DNA from: Glycine soja | Lineage: Eukaryota; Streptophyta; Magnoliopsida; Fabales; Fabaceae | DNA length: 64,000 nt | Assembly (NCBI RefSeq): GCF_004193775.1 | Contig: NC_041003.1 | Coordinates: forward strand, 42,537,611 to 42,601,610 | Direction of reading: 5' to 3' | Shown: in pieces, positions 11,881 to 22,581 of the stretch | How positions within the stretch are numbered: position 1 is the first letter of the stretch | Layout: each line of letters starts with the position of its first letter | Position numbers and translations under genes: made by a program | The notes under the pieces: model-generated | The model's database searches: none | What the model was told of the DNA's origin: nothing | What the model saw: the letters and a program-made list of their open reading frames with translations, nothing else

Positions 11881-12390
11881 ACATCTCTACAAACAAGACA
11901 ATTTTTTTAGATTCTAAGAAAATTTTATAATTAACTAATTTCTCCTAACAATTGATAAACTTACCTCAAACCATCTCCACTTGTTTGCTTCCGCACCTTC
12001 TAAAGTACAGGGTTGAAAATTCAGATAGTCTTTGCTCACTTTCATTACCGCTCTCAAGACATCATTGAATTGCCTACTTATGGTTTCTTTAGATCTACAA
12101 TAACTAAATTGCATTACCCTATATTTTAGGTTGTGAGCAAGGATATGTAAAAACATTGCTACTGCTTCAGTTGTTGGAACATTTCTTGTTCTTACTAATC
12201 CACCATTTTCTTGTAAAATTTTATAAAGGTTAAAAAATGCATTTTTACTAAGCCTCAATTGTTCAATGCAATCTTTATTTGTTCCTCTATAAAGACGATT
12301 AAGGAAGTTGTGACGTTCTAGTTCCCAATTACGGGTTGGTTCCTTAACAAAATAGTTATTATGATACCATGTCACTACACCAATGACCAT

Positions 12391-13724
12391 ATGAACAACA
12401 CAAGCAGCAACTAATAAGATTATCTTCTTATACTATATTTCATATTCTATTATTAACTAATAGTGTGGTTGTATATATAAAACTCTATCTTATATTATCT
12501 TTAATTAGTGTAGGAGAAATATATGCAGCATATGATTCTTGTTATACTTTTGGTATTTAGTATAAATATCTTTTGGTAAAATATATTGCAAAGTAGTTCC
12601 TAGTTCCTAGTATTAGTAGAGCAATGGATATATACACGAATATAAAGATTAAAAAGTGCTCTTGTATGATTTTTAATAAAATCTTTTTTTTTATTTCTTA
12701 AACAATAACCTTAAAACAAAAGGCACTTATTAAAAAGCCCTTATTGCATCCTAAGAGAGATTACATAGGTATTACATCCTAAGTCCTAACCCGCTACCTT
12801 AGCAACCAATAAATCCTCCAACGTGTATTGCTTATCATTGCCATCATGGTATAGCTGCCAGGAAAAAGCAATACCAACCTATCCCATCAATGCCATCAGG
12901 TTATTGCTTATCAATTAGCATACTTCCATGAACATTTCTTTTGTAATATTGATTTGTCCAGTGATCCATTTTCACACAACCAATGTAATATTCTTGAAAT
13001 AAGAATTTAACCCAAATATAATAATATTTTACTTTTTAAAACATTTCTCAATATATCAATGAGTATTAAAAATATTGAAAGATAGCTGTAAAAAAATGGA
13101 AAAATGATAATATATAGAGATGATATATAAATATTATGTCTATTTCTTTGTACTTTAATATTTTTATATTATTTAATCATAAATTTATTAATTTTTGGGA
13201 TATGATATGCAAACCTAAGCAATAAGGAATATCTCCAATAAAACCTTAGCTTGGAACGTTCATACCGGTAATTCAGTTTCTCAATGGCATAATAAGGATA
13301 CACTTGAAGCTTCACGTTAGCCTTTTAACAAAATTAACATCATATCTCCCCCGAAATCAGTATATACGATACCTCTTACCATGTACCAAAACCAGCACCC
13401 CTTTTAAATATTCGCACAGAGGAAGAAAACTATGAATTTAAGACCAAGAAATTAATAATATTTTCTTCTTGTGCACAACTCAAGAAATTAACAAAATGAA
13501 AATAATGTAAATTGTTAATTACCAATTTTGCACAATGCTACAATTGTTATTGCTAATTCCCCATTCTATTTTAGAAAACAATTTCCCAACAAAAAAGTAA
13601 GACCCTTTTTATCAATCACTTAGTCCTAATTTTTTTGGTCTCGATACTCTGCCTTTTTACCTACAAATAACACAGGAAAGCCTTATCTTTGACACTTAAA
13701 AGAAGGTCCTGCAACTACGTTGAA
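12391..13724. other. Non-coding interior of the PIF/Harbinger element
   Basis: This is the stretch between the transposase start and the solo LTR. It would contain part of the transposase upstream region. A CCATCA-GGTAT/TATTGCTTATCA motif recurs around 12830-12910. No open frame of interest was found. Confidence 0.4.
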
Positions 13725-13729
13725 CTTTC

Positions 13730-16647
13730 TGTGACACCCTCTACCCCGACATATATATAAATAAACAAAATATATAAAAATATCGGTAACCAAATTCACA
13801 CGGGTAAAAGGTTCACATTCACTTTACTATTATCAATTAAAACTTATTAAAATATATTCGGCTCAAAATAAGGCCTTCAAAATTTACAAAAATATTTTGT
13901 TAAATCAGTGAAATAAAATAAAATAGACTAACATCATGCAATTAATATAAAAACTTATGTCTCACTGTCACATCTTATCAGAGCGTTGTGTCTCGACATC
14001 CTTCAGCACAAGGTTCCTTAAAGCAATTCACCTAGTCATCTGCTCCCCCAAACACAAAGTTCAAGATCATCACAGGATCCAAACACAAACAACACATGGG
14101 GAATGAGTTATCACATTCCTAACTAATAGAGAAACAAGACAACTAGATATACATATCATATAAACCAAATAAAACTTAGTTGCACGTAATTCACGTAATT
14201 CCACCACTTTGTCATTCAAAGTTCACTTTTCATCCATCAATCACACTTTTCAATCCTCAATCATATTACACAAGAATCACACGCTCTGATCAAGACATAA
14301 TAACACATCAATTTCATAATAAACAATTAGCAAGCGCATGAGACAGTTATGCTAAGACTCGAGCCCATATGCAATGTGGTACCATGTCAGTGAAAAACTA
14401 CCCTGAGGCGCTTAGGAGTACATAACAAGACACACCACACAATGGGTTTGTCAGGTCACTCTCACTAAGTAAGATCACAGGGAGACCAGTCAGGGTCACG
14501 ATGTTTTGCGAGAATGCTCCAACCATATGGGATCAACATAGGCTTAAAGGAGCACTCAAACCCGGTGACCCCCAAGGCCTACACTCCAAAGAGTCCGTCA
14601 GGGCCTCTCCCTCTTGATTCAGGTCCAACCCCTAAAATCATTTTAGCACACAGACACTGCTCGTGAATTATACAATACACACGACCTCACACTCGTGTTT
14701 TAAACACGTACAACATATTGCGCTACAATTTAACACTGGTTCCTAAATAGGAAACCTACACTTTCTCTTTAACACTGGTTCCTAAATAGGAAACCTACAC
14801 TTTCTCTTTAACACTGCGCATTTACACTTTTCCCAAAAATAACACTGGTCGGGTTATTGTACAATTCACAGCTTACAACACAAATAATGTCACATCAAGA
14901 ATTAATCACACACTTATTAACAACCAAAACTCATTCACAATTTCACATCTCATAATGTCACAATCCACCATCACATGCTTTCACGTATCTCACAATTCAA
15001 CACCTGTTCTATTTTACATTTTTACTCAATCTCAATAACAATATTATAATCTCAAGGCAACATATTATTCCACAATTTATCACATATTTCATTTATAAGC
15101 ATTGCTCATGAATGATACAATATCACGACCTCACACTCATGTTTCAAACATGTTTAACACAATTGCGTTATAATTTAACACTGGTTCCTAACTAGGAACC
15201 TACACTTTCTCTTTAACACTACGCATAAACATTGTTCGGGTTATTGTATAATTCATAGCTCACAATATAATTAATGTAACATCAAGTGTTAAACACATCC
15301 ACTTATTCAATTCGAATATCATGTCCACACTTTAACATCTCATAACACCACATCAACCATCTCATAACATTCCTAATGATATTCATAAGGTACAACATAC
15401 ACATGTTCATCAAATTTAACCATAATATTCTCAAACTCCAACGCTTAATAATTTTTTGGAATCATACTATAACACTCTACAATATTATTTACATAAATTA
15501 TTAATATAAATAACTACCTCTATATATATAAACTAGCATACATCATATTGAATCACAAATTACAAAGTAAGCTTTTAATGCACAAATTCTAAATAATTAT
15601 ATGAACACTTTGGTCAATTTCAATTATGATATTAATTTTTTAAATTATAAATAAAAACATAAAAAGAAAGAAAAAGAGAAAATACAAAATCAATATCTCT
15701 CTCTAAATTTCTCCTTACTTTATTTCATCAATTCATATTAATTAGAAAAAAATACTCGATTTATAGGGTTCACGCTCAACACAATAGCATATCAATTCCA
15801 CAACAATTAGTCTGCCAAACATATATAATTCACTGTAATAATTATAGGGATAAAATGAAAATTGCAAAAACACCCCAAAACGCATTCCAATTGATATCTC
15901 TAAGGATTCCTACACATGTTCTCACTAATTTCTAATTGTGAATAACTCATCCCTTACCTCTGAGCGGACTCACGTGTCTTCAGCTAGCGATAGCAGCATC
16001 TCTAGCGGTTCCCTGAGATTCTTCCAGTTATTCCTCTGACTGCTCCGATAGAATTCCCAAACGTCAGAGAGACGGAGAAGAGAGTGAAACCTCCACTTGT
16101 ACTGTCTTCATGCAATTTCTTTTTCTCCCTCCAAAAGTTTATCTCGCAAATCCCAACGATGAAAGTGTCCGCAATTGAATTTCGAACAACATATCCAAAT
16201 TTCATGAAAATCCAACGGTTATCGAAATCAGGATCGTAGTTTTACCGAGACAGTTTTGGGTTTTTGCGGGAAATTAAAAGACTACAATGTGAAGGGTTTT
16301 ACTATAAGCTCAGATACGATTTTGAAATTCCCAACGGTGGGAATTCTCGGAATTGGGTTGTGAACCTGGTGTTTAAATATCACGACGATCCAACGGTGAA
16401 TGATTCCGAGATCGTCATTTTTCTGAGACAGGTTTAGTGGGTTGCGGGAAAAAAAAAGGGTTTTGAGAGAAGAAAGGGAAAAAACGAAAATGAGAGATAG
16501 AGAAGGCTGAGGAGTCAGTCTGAAAAACCTAGCATGTTGTTATTTATAGCTAGGGACATTTATGACCTATTATTTACTCTATTTATTTTTTATTATTTTT
16601 ACTAAAAAGCTTTTTAAATTTATTTATGAAAAAAATGGAATGTTACA
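13730..16647. mobile_element. Solo LTR of an LTR retrotransposon, 2.92 kb
   Basis: The unit begins TGTGACACCC at 13730 and ends TGTTACA at 16647, giving TG...CA termini with a short imperfect inverted repeat. It is flanked by a perfect 5-bp duplication, CTTTC, at 13725-13729 and 16648-16652. No primer-binding site, polypurine tract, gag or pol sequence and no second LTR accompany it, so it is a solo LTR left by recombination. Such length suits a large Ty3/gypsy-type family. A 39-bp perfect tandem duplication and a larger old duplication lie inside it. It cannot be oriented with confidence. Confidence 0.85.
14649..15285. repeat. Duplicated segments inside the solo LTR
   Basis: A 39-bp unit starting TTAACACTGGTTCCTAAATA is present twice without change, at 14730-14768 and 14769-14807. 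A wider block (about 14649-14900) recurs in diverged form at about 15101-15285. Both blocks share, in order, ACGACCTCACACTC, TTTAACACTGGTTCCTAA, CTTTCTCTTTAACACT and TCGGGTTATTGTA. The inner tandem copy is absent from the second block, so it is younger than the block duplication. Confidence 0.75.
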
Positions 16648-17509
16648 CTTTCTACATGTTAATGCACCCTTGATGAGATATACACGAGAGTGAAGAATAA
16701 AAACAATGTAAAGAGGGTAAATAATCCCTTACAAAAGCATAAAGAATAAATATATATCATTCCACAGTTTTTTTTTTGGCAAAATCCACAGTTTTTTAAA
16801 TAAATTGTTTCCTTAACCTAGGTTCTAGATCCACCACTTCAATTTGGTGTATTAGGCTAAGCAATTGTTCCAAGTGTGACCAGCTTACAAACTATCTCAT
16901 ACCTCTGATAAATCCCTCCATATCATCTTCCCCTCATATATGTTATATGCTTAAAATGTATCAACTCCCAACCAACACCAATCATACTATTATGCAGACA
17001 TTGCTTCAACAGAAAAAACTCATGAACTTATTACGCAGACACAGTTAAACAAGCCAGCGGATTTGCATACCAACTTGATAGAGGATAAACTAATGAAGCC
17101 CTGGTTGCTTCCGTGACCTTAGCCAGTTCTAGGACACAAATTAATCTCTGTCAATCAAAACTTTCCCTATGAACATACTTGTAAGCATGTAATCCCTTGA
17201 ACCAATTCCCTTGAACCCCCAGAAAATCATACAGTTCAAGAAATTCAAATAGATTTGTTTCTCTATTTCTCTTTGATACATATTCACAAACATATGGTGG
17301 TCACAATCTATCTCAACTCCAAATCCATTCAATTCACACCCACCAACATATCAAAATCACGGAAACAAAATAAATAAAATAGAAAACGAAACAAATAAAA
17401 AAAATCAAGCAACCCTTATAACTACAAAAATGAAATCAAAATCAAACAAACATAAACTTGAAAAAAGAAAAGAAAAAAACAGAGATGAGTGAGGGAGAGA
17501 GGAACTTAC

Positions 17510-17640
17510 CAGCGAGAGGAAGAAAAGTCACGGAGAGGGAGTGGTAGCTTGTGACGCTGTTGAGAGGGAAAGAGAGAGAGCTTGTGATGGTGTGTTGAGA
17601 GGGAGAGAGAGAGCTCGTGGTGTGTGGTGTGCTGAGAGAG
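17510..17640 (-). other. Possible untranslated leader exon of the PIF/Harbinger transcript
   Basis: Read on the minus strand, a CT-rich tract ends in CTCGCTG followed by GTAAGTTCC, a strong 5' splice site at 17509. It lies just inside the right end of the element and upstream of the transposase. A spliced leader exon would fit, but no matching acceptor has been chosen. The GA-rich plus strand gives a low-complexity open frame that is not credible as a protein. Confidence 0.4.
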
Positions 17641-17849
17641 GGATACAGGGAGGAATTTTAATTTCTTTGCTTTTTAATGAGAATTTCAAATTCTCTCAAA
17701 TTAGTATATTAAAATACTTTGTAAAAATGACAGCATTTTAATTACTTTTAAAATACTCCATCCAAACATATTAGATTATTGGAAGGCAATTTAACATCTC
17801 TGTTGAAATACTTTACCTGGTTAAATTTCCCCATCCAAACACAGGGATT

Positions 17850-20800
17850 CTCCTGATTTAAAAATATGATCGATCAAAACTTGTAATTTTTATAAAGTTT
17901 TAACCAAATATATAAAAAAATATTAGTATAAAAGTATCAAAGAGAATGTTATCAGTTTTTCTCATTTTTAATATACTATGATTTTTTTAGATTTATCGAG
18001 AGGAATTACCATTTTCACTAAAAAGTTGTCTTAGGAGATCTAACTAAGAAACTTCACTTGAAAAAAAATAGATTAAACATATTTAATATTTGAGCTTTTG
18101 TTAGACAATATCATTTATATTGGACTTAAATCATAAAAAGACATTCATGTCCCTGTATGTTTATCTCCCTCTCTTCCCTCTCCCCCTTTACCTTCCCCGA
18201 TACAAGTAGCCATGTCCTCCGTGCCACCTCCAATGAAGAGATTGTACCCACCATCGAGATGCAAGCAACCACGTCCTTTGCACCACCCCCAAAGATGAGA
18301 CTGCATTCACGCTGTATAACAAAATTGTGTTTTGTTATTTTGTTTTTTTATTCCCTTTGTCAACAATGAAATACAATCAAGTTATACATTATATAAAGAA
18401 ATTATACTTTTATTTTTTTTTTCATTTTTATGTGGACAACAAAAATATAATTTTGTTATATAAATCTACAATAGAATCGTGTTTTTATGGAAAGGGTAGT
18501 GAGAGTAACATTTTTTGTAGTGACAATAGTAACTTCCTTCATTTTTTTTTTTTACTTTTAATATTTTTAGCTGTTTGGGCTTTTAATAATTGACCTTGGT
18601 AGTCTTTAGGTCTATAATAAGAAAAATGTTAAACTTATCATTAATTTATGACACATTTTGAAATGATACTTTAAAGTTTTACTATAGAAAATTCTTTTTT
18701 GGTTCTTATCTTTGAATTTTTTAATTTAAAGTGATGAATCTTCATCTTAATTTATCTTTAAATTTAAGGTATTAGATGTAGATATTATACCATAATCCAC
18801 AAACACTACTAACATGTGTTAATTAGGATGATCATTGGTCCTTCTAAATCCATAGACCGTTAACGAGTGTCATGTAATAATAGGGATAAAAAAAATAAAA
18901 ACTTAACTTTTTGAGAGATAAAAGTCAAAAGAATTTTTTTATAAAGACTAAAATCAAAATTCGTTAAATTTACATAGAAAAAAATATTCAAGCTTTAATA
19001 TAATAACCAATAACAGATTTAAAATGTTATCAAATGCTTTTAAAGAAAACAATGCTTAAATAAAAAATCCATATTGAATATAGTTTATTTTTTTGTTTTA
19101 AAAATACTTTTTATCACCCTTTTGAATTTAAAGCCCTTAATAAGTCATTCAAAGAAAGGTACTGATATTATAAAAAAGAAAACATATATTAAGTTACAAA
19201 AAAATATCAAAATAATATTTAATTTAGTCAATTAGTAATTTGTTTTAAATACACATTCAAATTTCAAACAACACATATAAAATGAAAAATATAAACAACA
19301 CATGTATAATGATGTAAAAAAACACATGTAAAATAAAATAATATTTAAGAAGAAGAACAGTGATAACTCATTCGTGAATGAAATTTTTTGAGATTCATAA
19401 TTGATTATTGACATAACTACAAGATTTTAAAAGCATTACTTTTTGTTTATTAAATGCATATATTATTTTTAAAAAAATATTCATAGTAAATAATAATTTA
19501 TAAGAAAAGCTATAAAAATATAAAATATTCATTTTTAACACACTTTTATATATTTAAATTATATATAAAAATAAAAGTCCAAAATGATTAAAATTATATA
19601 TTTATATATTAAAATAAATTCATAAAATAAAAACATAATTGAAAAGAATGACTCGCTGAAAATAGTAGCAAAAATTGACAAATACCTCTCATCAAAATGG
19701 TCATTCAAAATAAAAAAAATCTTTTTATTTTATTTAATTTATAATTTCAGTTTTTTCATTTTAAAATAAATATATTTAGTCAGATTATTTTAGAAAATTT
19801 GTAGTATTTATCAAATTCTTTATGCTTTATTTATTTTATTTTTATCTAATTAAACCTTAAGCCTAACATATTTATTTAAAATATCATAAAAAATAATTTA
19901 ATTAATTAAAATATAAGAAATAAAAAAAAATAGCAAAAGCTAAGGATTAAATCAAAATTATAAAATTTTCTAAACAAAAAATTAAATATCTTTATTTTAA
20001 AACAACATATGTTAACAAATGTCTTAGAAGGTTAGTTAAAAAATTAAAAGAATATTTTTCTTAAAATATACAAAATTATGTTTTTGATAAAAAAAAAATT
20101 ACATTCTCTTGTGATTTTCCTATTTTTTTTTTTAATTCTTGATCGGTGTCATAAGCACGACCCTTTTAAGATAGTAGGTAGAAATACAAATTTGGGTAAA
20201 TAGTCACTTTTGTCCCTTAATGTATAATTCACTGACAAATACGCTTTTGAAAGATGAAAATATAAAATTTAATCTCCTGAAAGTGTAAAAAGTACGATAA
20301 ATATATCCTGACGTTAATTTTCGTTCGTCACCGTTAATAAAGTCGTTTACATAACACAGAAGAACAAATTTATCACTGAAATGATGACCAATATGGATTG
20401 TCAGCATATGGATATATTTGTCATAATATTTTTTTAACTTTTTATCTTTTCACTCCGGTGTGACAGATGCATTCCTGAAAGATAACAATACAAAATTTAG
20501 TCCCCGAAAGTATAAAAGTGCAACAAATATACCTGAATGCTACTAATAGATTGTGACTAATTATTATTATTATTATTATTATTATGTGTTTATAATTTAA
20601 TGCTCATGTTTGTTTAGTACTTATCTAATATATTTTTTAAATTTCCTTTTAACATATATATATTTTTATTATTTTGATTTTCTTATCAAACCTTAATCTT
20701 TACAATTTTAAAAAATATTATCTTATATCTTATAATTTTATCAAATTTCTACTAAATTTCTCATTTTTAATCTTTAAAATTATTCTATATCCCAATTTTA

Positions 20801-21358
20801 ACTAAAGTAATCTTATATTTAGATTGAAAATAATATGTCGAGATTTTTGAGTAAAAAAAACACAATCGGCTGCGAGACCAAATTTATTTATTTCAGAAAA
20901 AAAAAATTAATCAACTATATTTTTTTAAAAAAGTATCACAAAATTTAAACTAGATAAAACTAAAGTGGAATTTTTTAAAAAAAGTCTCACAAAATTTAAT
21001 CAATTGAGTTATTATTTAAAAAAAATAAAAGTCTTTTAATTCTTGAAATTTTGTTTCTTCAAGTTAATTATTAATCTTTATTATGTGCTCTTCTATAATA
21101 TGTCAAATGGAATGTAAGGTCGCTAAATCCTCTAAATCAGGGAGAGATACAACTCTACTTTTCGCAAGTAATAAACTTTTGTATTAGTTTTTTTTAGTTA
21201 ACCTCTATATTAGTTTAAACATTATTGTATTTTTTATTTAAATTTATTTGGATTCTTTATTTATTAGTAACTGTTTTTCATTTCATTCATATTATGTATA
21301 ATAACTTTTGTTTCAAATGGAAACACATAAGGTTTATCAATGAGATTCTTTCATATTT

Positions 21359-21423
<65 letters not shown>

Positions 21424-21830
21424 ATTAAGGAAAAAGACTTATAATTTCAATTTAGTTCTATCTAGTTTAAATTTTCTGAGACTTTCTTTAATTATATGAT
21501 AAAAGTTTTTTACCAATAAAAATTAAGGTTTGACGAGAAAATCAAAATAATAATAATATATATATTAAAAGACAATTTAAAAATATATTTCATAAATATT
21601 AAATAATAATAATAATTTATTAACACATAATAATAATAATTTATTAACATCTGATACTTTTTCTATTTTTAGAATTAAATTAAATTTTATATTTTTATCT
21701 TTTAAAAGTTTATCAGCAGAATCAAAAGATAAAAAAATAATATTATGAGAAATATGTGATATGAAAATGAAAATTCCAGCAACAAGACAATGATATTTAC
21801 ACAGATGCACTACTGCGGAAACCGATTCCA
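17850..21830. other. AT-rich intergenic stretch with repeat remnants
   Basis: No gene is supported. A direct repeat of about 85 bp occurs at about 20222-20312 and 20460-20545, sharing GAAAGAT-A-AATA-AAAATTTA and AAATATA-CCTGA. It looks like one end of a decayed transposon. An (ATT)n run lies at 20563-20586 and an (AT)n run at 21362-21421. Short open frames at 18157-18593 have no recognisable domain. Confidence 0.5.
21362..21421. repeat. (AT)n microsatellite, about 60 bp
   Basis: An uninterrupted AT dinucleotide run of about 30 units, about 0.5 kb upstream of the PPR gene transcription start region. Confidence 0.95.
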
Positions 21831-21844
21831 CTTAGGCTTGGCGC

Positions 21845-21851
21845 TATATAT
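21845..21851 (+). promoter_or_regulatory. TATA box of the P-class PPR gene
   Basis: TATATAT follows a GC-rich GGCTTGGCGC. It precedes a leader running from about 21880 to a good 5' splice site (CGG followed by GTAAGTA at 21984). A leader intron probably ends at CTCAG at 22425, which places the start codon in the second exon. The tandem pseudogene keeps a similar leader and TATA. Confidence 0.6.
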
Positions 21852-22581
21852 GAACATTGAACCCTCTGCTGTCTCCCTAAGCTGACGCACAACCTAGTAC
21901 ACACACCTTCGCAGTTTGCCGCTCAACACTGCACAGCGTTGCCACAGTTACCTCTGTCGTAGAGCAACCTCTTCACCCACCGGGTAAGTAAAACCCTCGC
22001 TCTCTCCGCTTTTTCCCTCCTTATCATTATCCCGTTTAGAAAAGGTTTAGGGATTCTTCTAGCATCAGTGTGATACCGTGGGGGAATACAAGCAAGGATT
22101 AGTCTGAATTTCTGTTTCAGAAACTTTGAGGTTTTCCTCTAGAAAACCATGAGTTAGGATTTCTGTGTAACTTTGTGTGTTTTAATTTTACTTGGTTTGT
22201 TGGATTGTTTACTGTTATAGGTTCAGATTTGATGAATGACTAGTGAAGTAACTATGTGAAAGTTTGCCCTTGGTGTTGTGTTGTTGTCGTGGATGCTTAG
22301 ATTTTGACTATCATTAAGGCAGTTACTGCAGGTTTCACTGTTGGCTTGCCTCATTTTTATAGCATACTTAACCTTTTTAAGTATATTAACTTGTGCACTT
22401 ATGAAATGCGTGATTTTGGTCTCAGGTTATGGGAGTTGGTGAAAATGGATTTGGTGGCATGAGAGTTTGTGTAGCAAGTGTTGAAAGATGGTGAAGCAAT
22501 GGACTTGGTCATTTAAACACTTCCACTGAGAAAGTTGTAACACTGATTCTGCATTCAATTTGGTGAGAGTATATAATATAT

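Larger units (their letters stand above)
9849..12390 (-). pseudogene. HARBI1-like DDE transposase, interrupted by a MULE insertion
   Basis: This is the PIF/Harbinger transposase, a DDE nuclease that cuts and joins the element ends in the nucleus. Three exons are visible. Exon 1 is 12390-11965. Intron 1 is 11964-11887 (GTAAGT to TTGTAG). Exon 2 starts at 11886 and resumes after the insertion to end at 10422. Intron 2 is 10421-10343. Exon 3 is 10342-9849. Ignoring the insertion and one target copy, the exons total 1146 nt, 381 codons plus stop, in frame throughout. The catalytic triad is present: Asp149 in LDGTH, Asp199 in SAGDSR and Glu271 in AIERSFG. The only break seen is the 1.23-kb insertion just after exon 2 begins. 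The open frame extends upstream of the chosen ATG (KKIILLVAACVVH), where related proteins usually start, so the true start may have been lost. Confidence 0.88.
7744..17846 (-). mobile_element. PIF/Harbinger DNA transposon carrying two nested insertions
   Basis: The ends are inverted: CTATGTGTTTGGATGAGG at the left, and CCCTGTGTTTGGATGGGG read inward from the right. Each end repeats the TGTTTGGAT-G motif once or twice within 150 bp, as is common for plant PIF/Harbinger ends. TTA, the preferred target of this superfamily, precedes the left end; the right flank reads ATT, so the target duplication is not intact or the boundary is off by a few bases. Inside, on the minus strand, lie a DDE transposase (12390-9849) and a Myb/SANT-like ORF1 (9626-8695). 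A MULE-like insertion (10650-11880) and a solo LTR (13730-16647) account for about 4.2 kb, leaving about 5.9 kb. Confidence 0.75.

Noticed and set aside
13730..16647. Full-length LTR retrotransposon
   Set aside because: Only one terminal unit is present and it is flanked directly by the 5-bp target duplication. No coding or primer-binding sequence is attached.
17541..17741. Arg/Glu-rich frame (ERERACD repeats)
   Set aside because: It is a product of a GAGAGA-type low-complexity tract near the PIF/Harbinger end.
18157..18593. Overlapping frames of 70 and 88 codons
   Set aside because: Composition is Ser/Pro- then Phe-rich, without a domain, start context or splice support, in repeat-rich spacer.
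21225..21428. Frame ending in a Tyr-Ile repeat
   Set aside because: It reads through an (AT)n microsatellite. The same applies to the minus-strand frame over the (AT)n run at 30769-30816.
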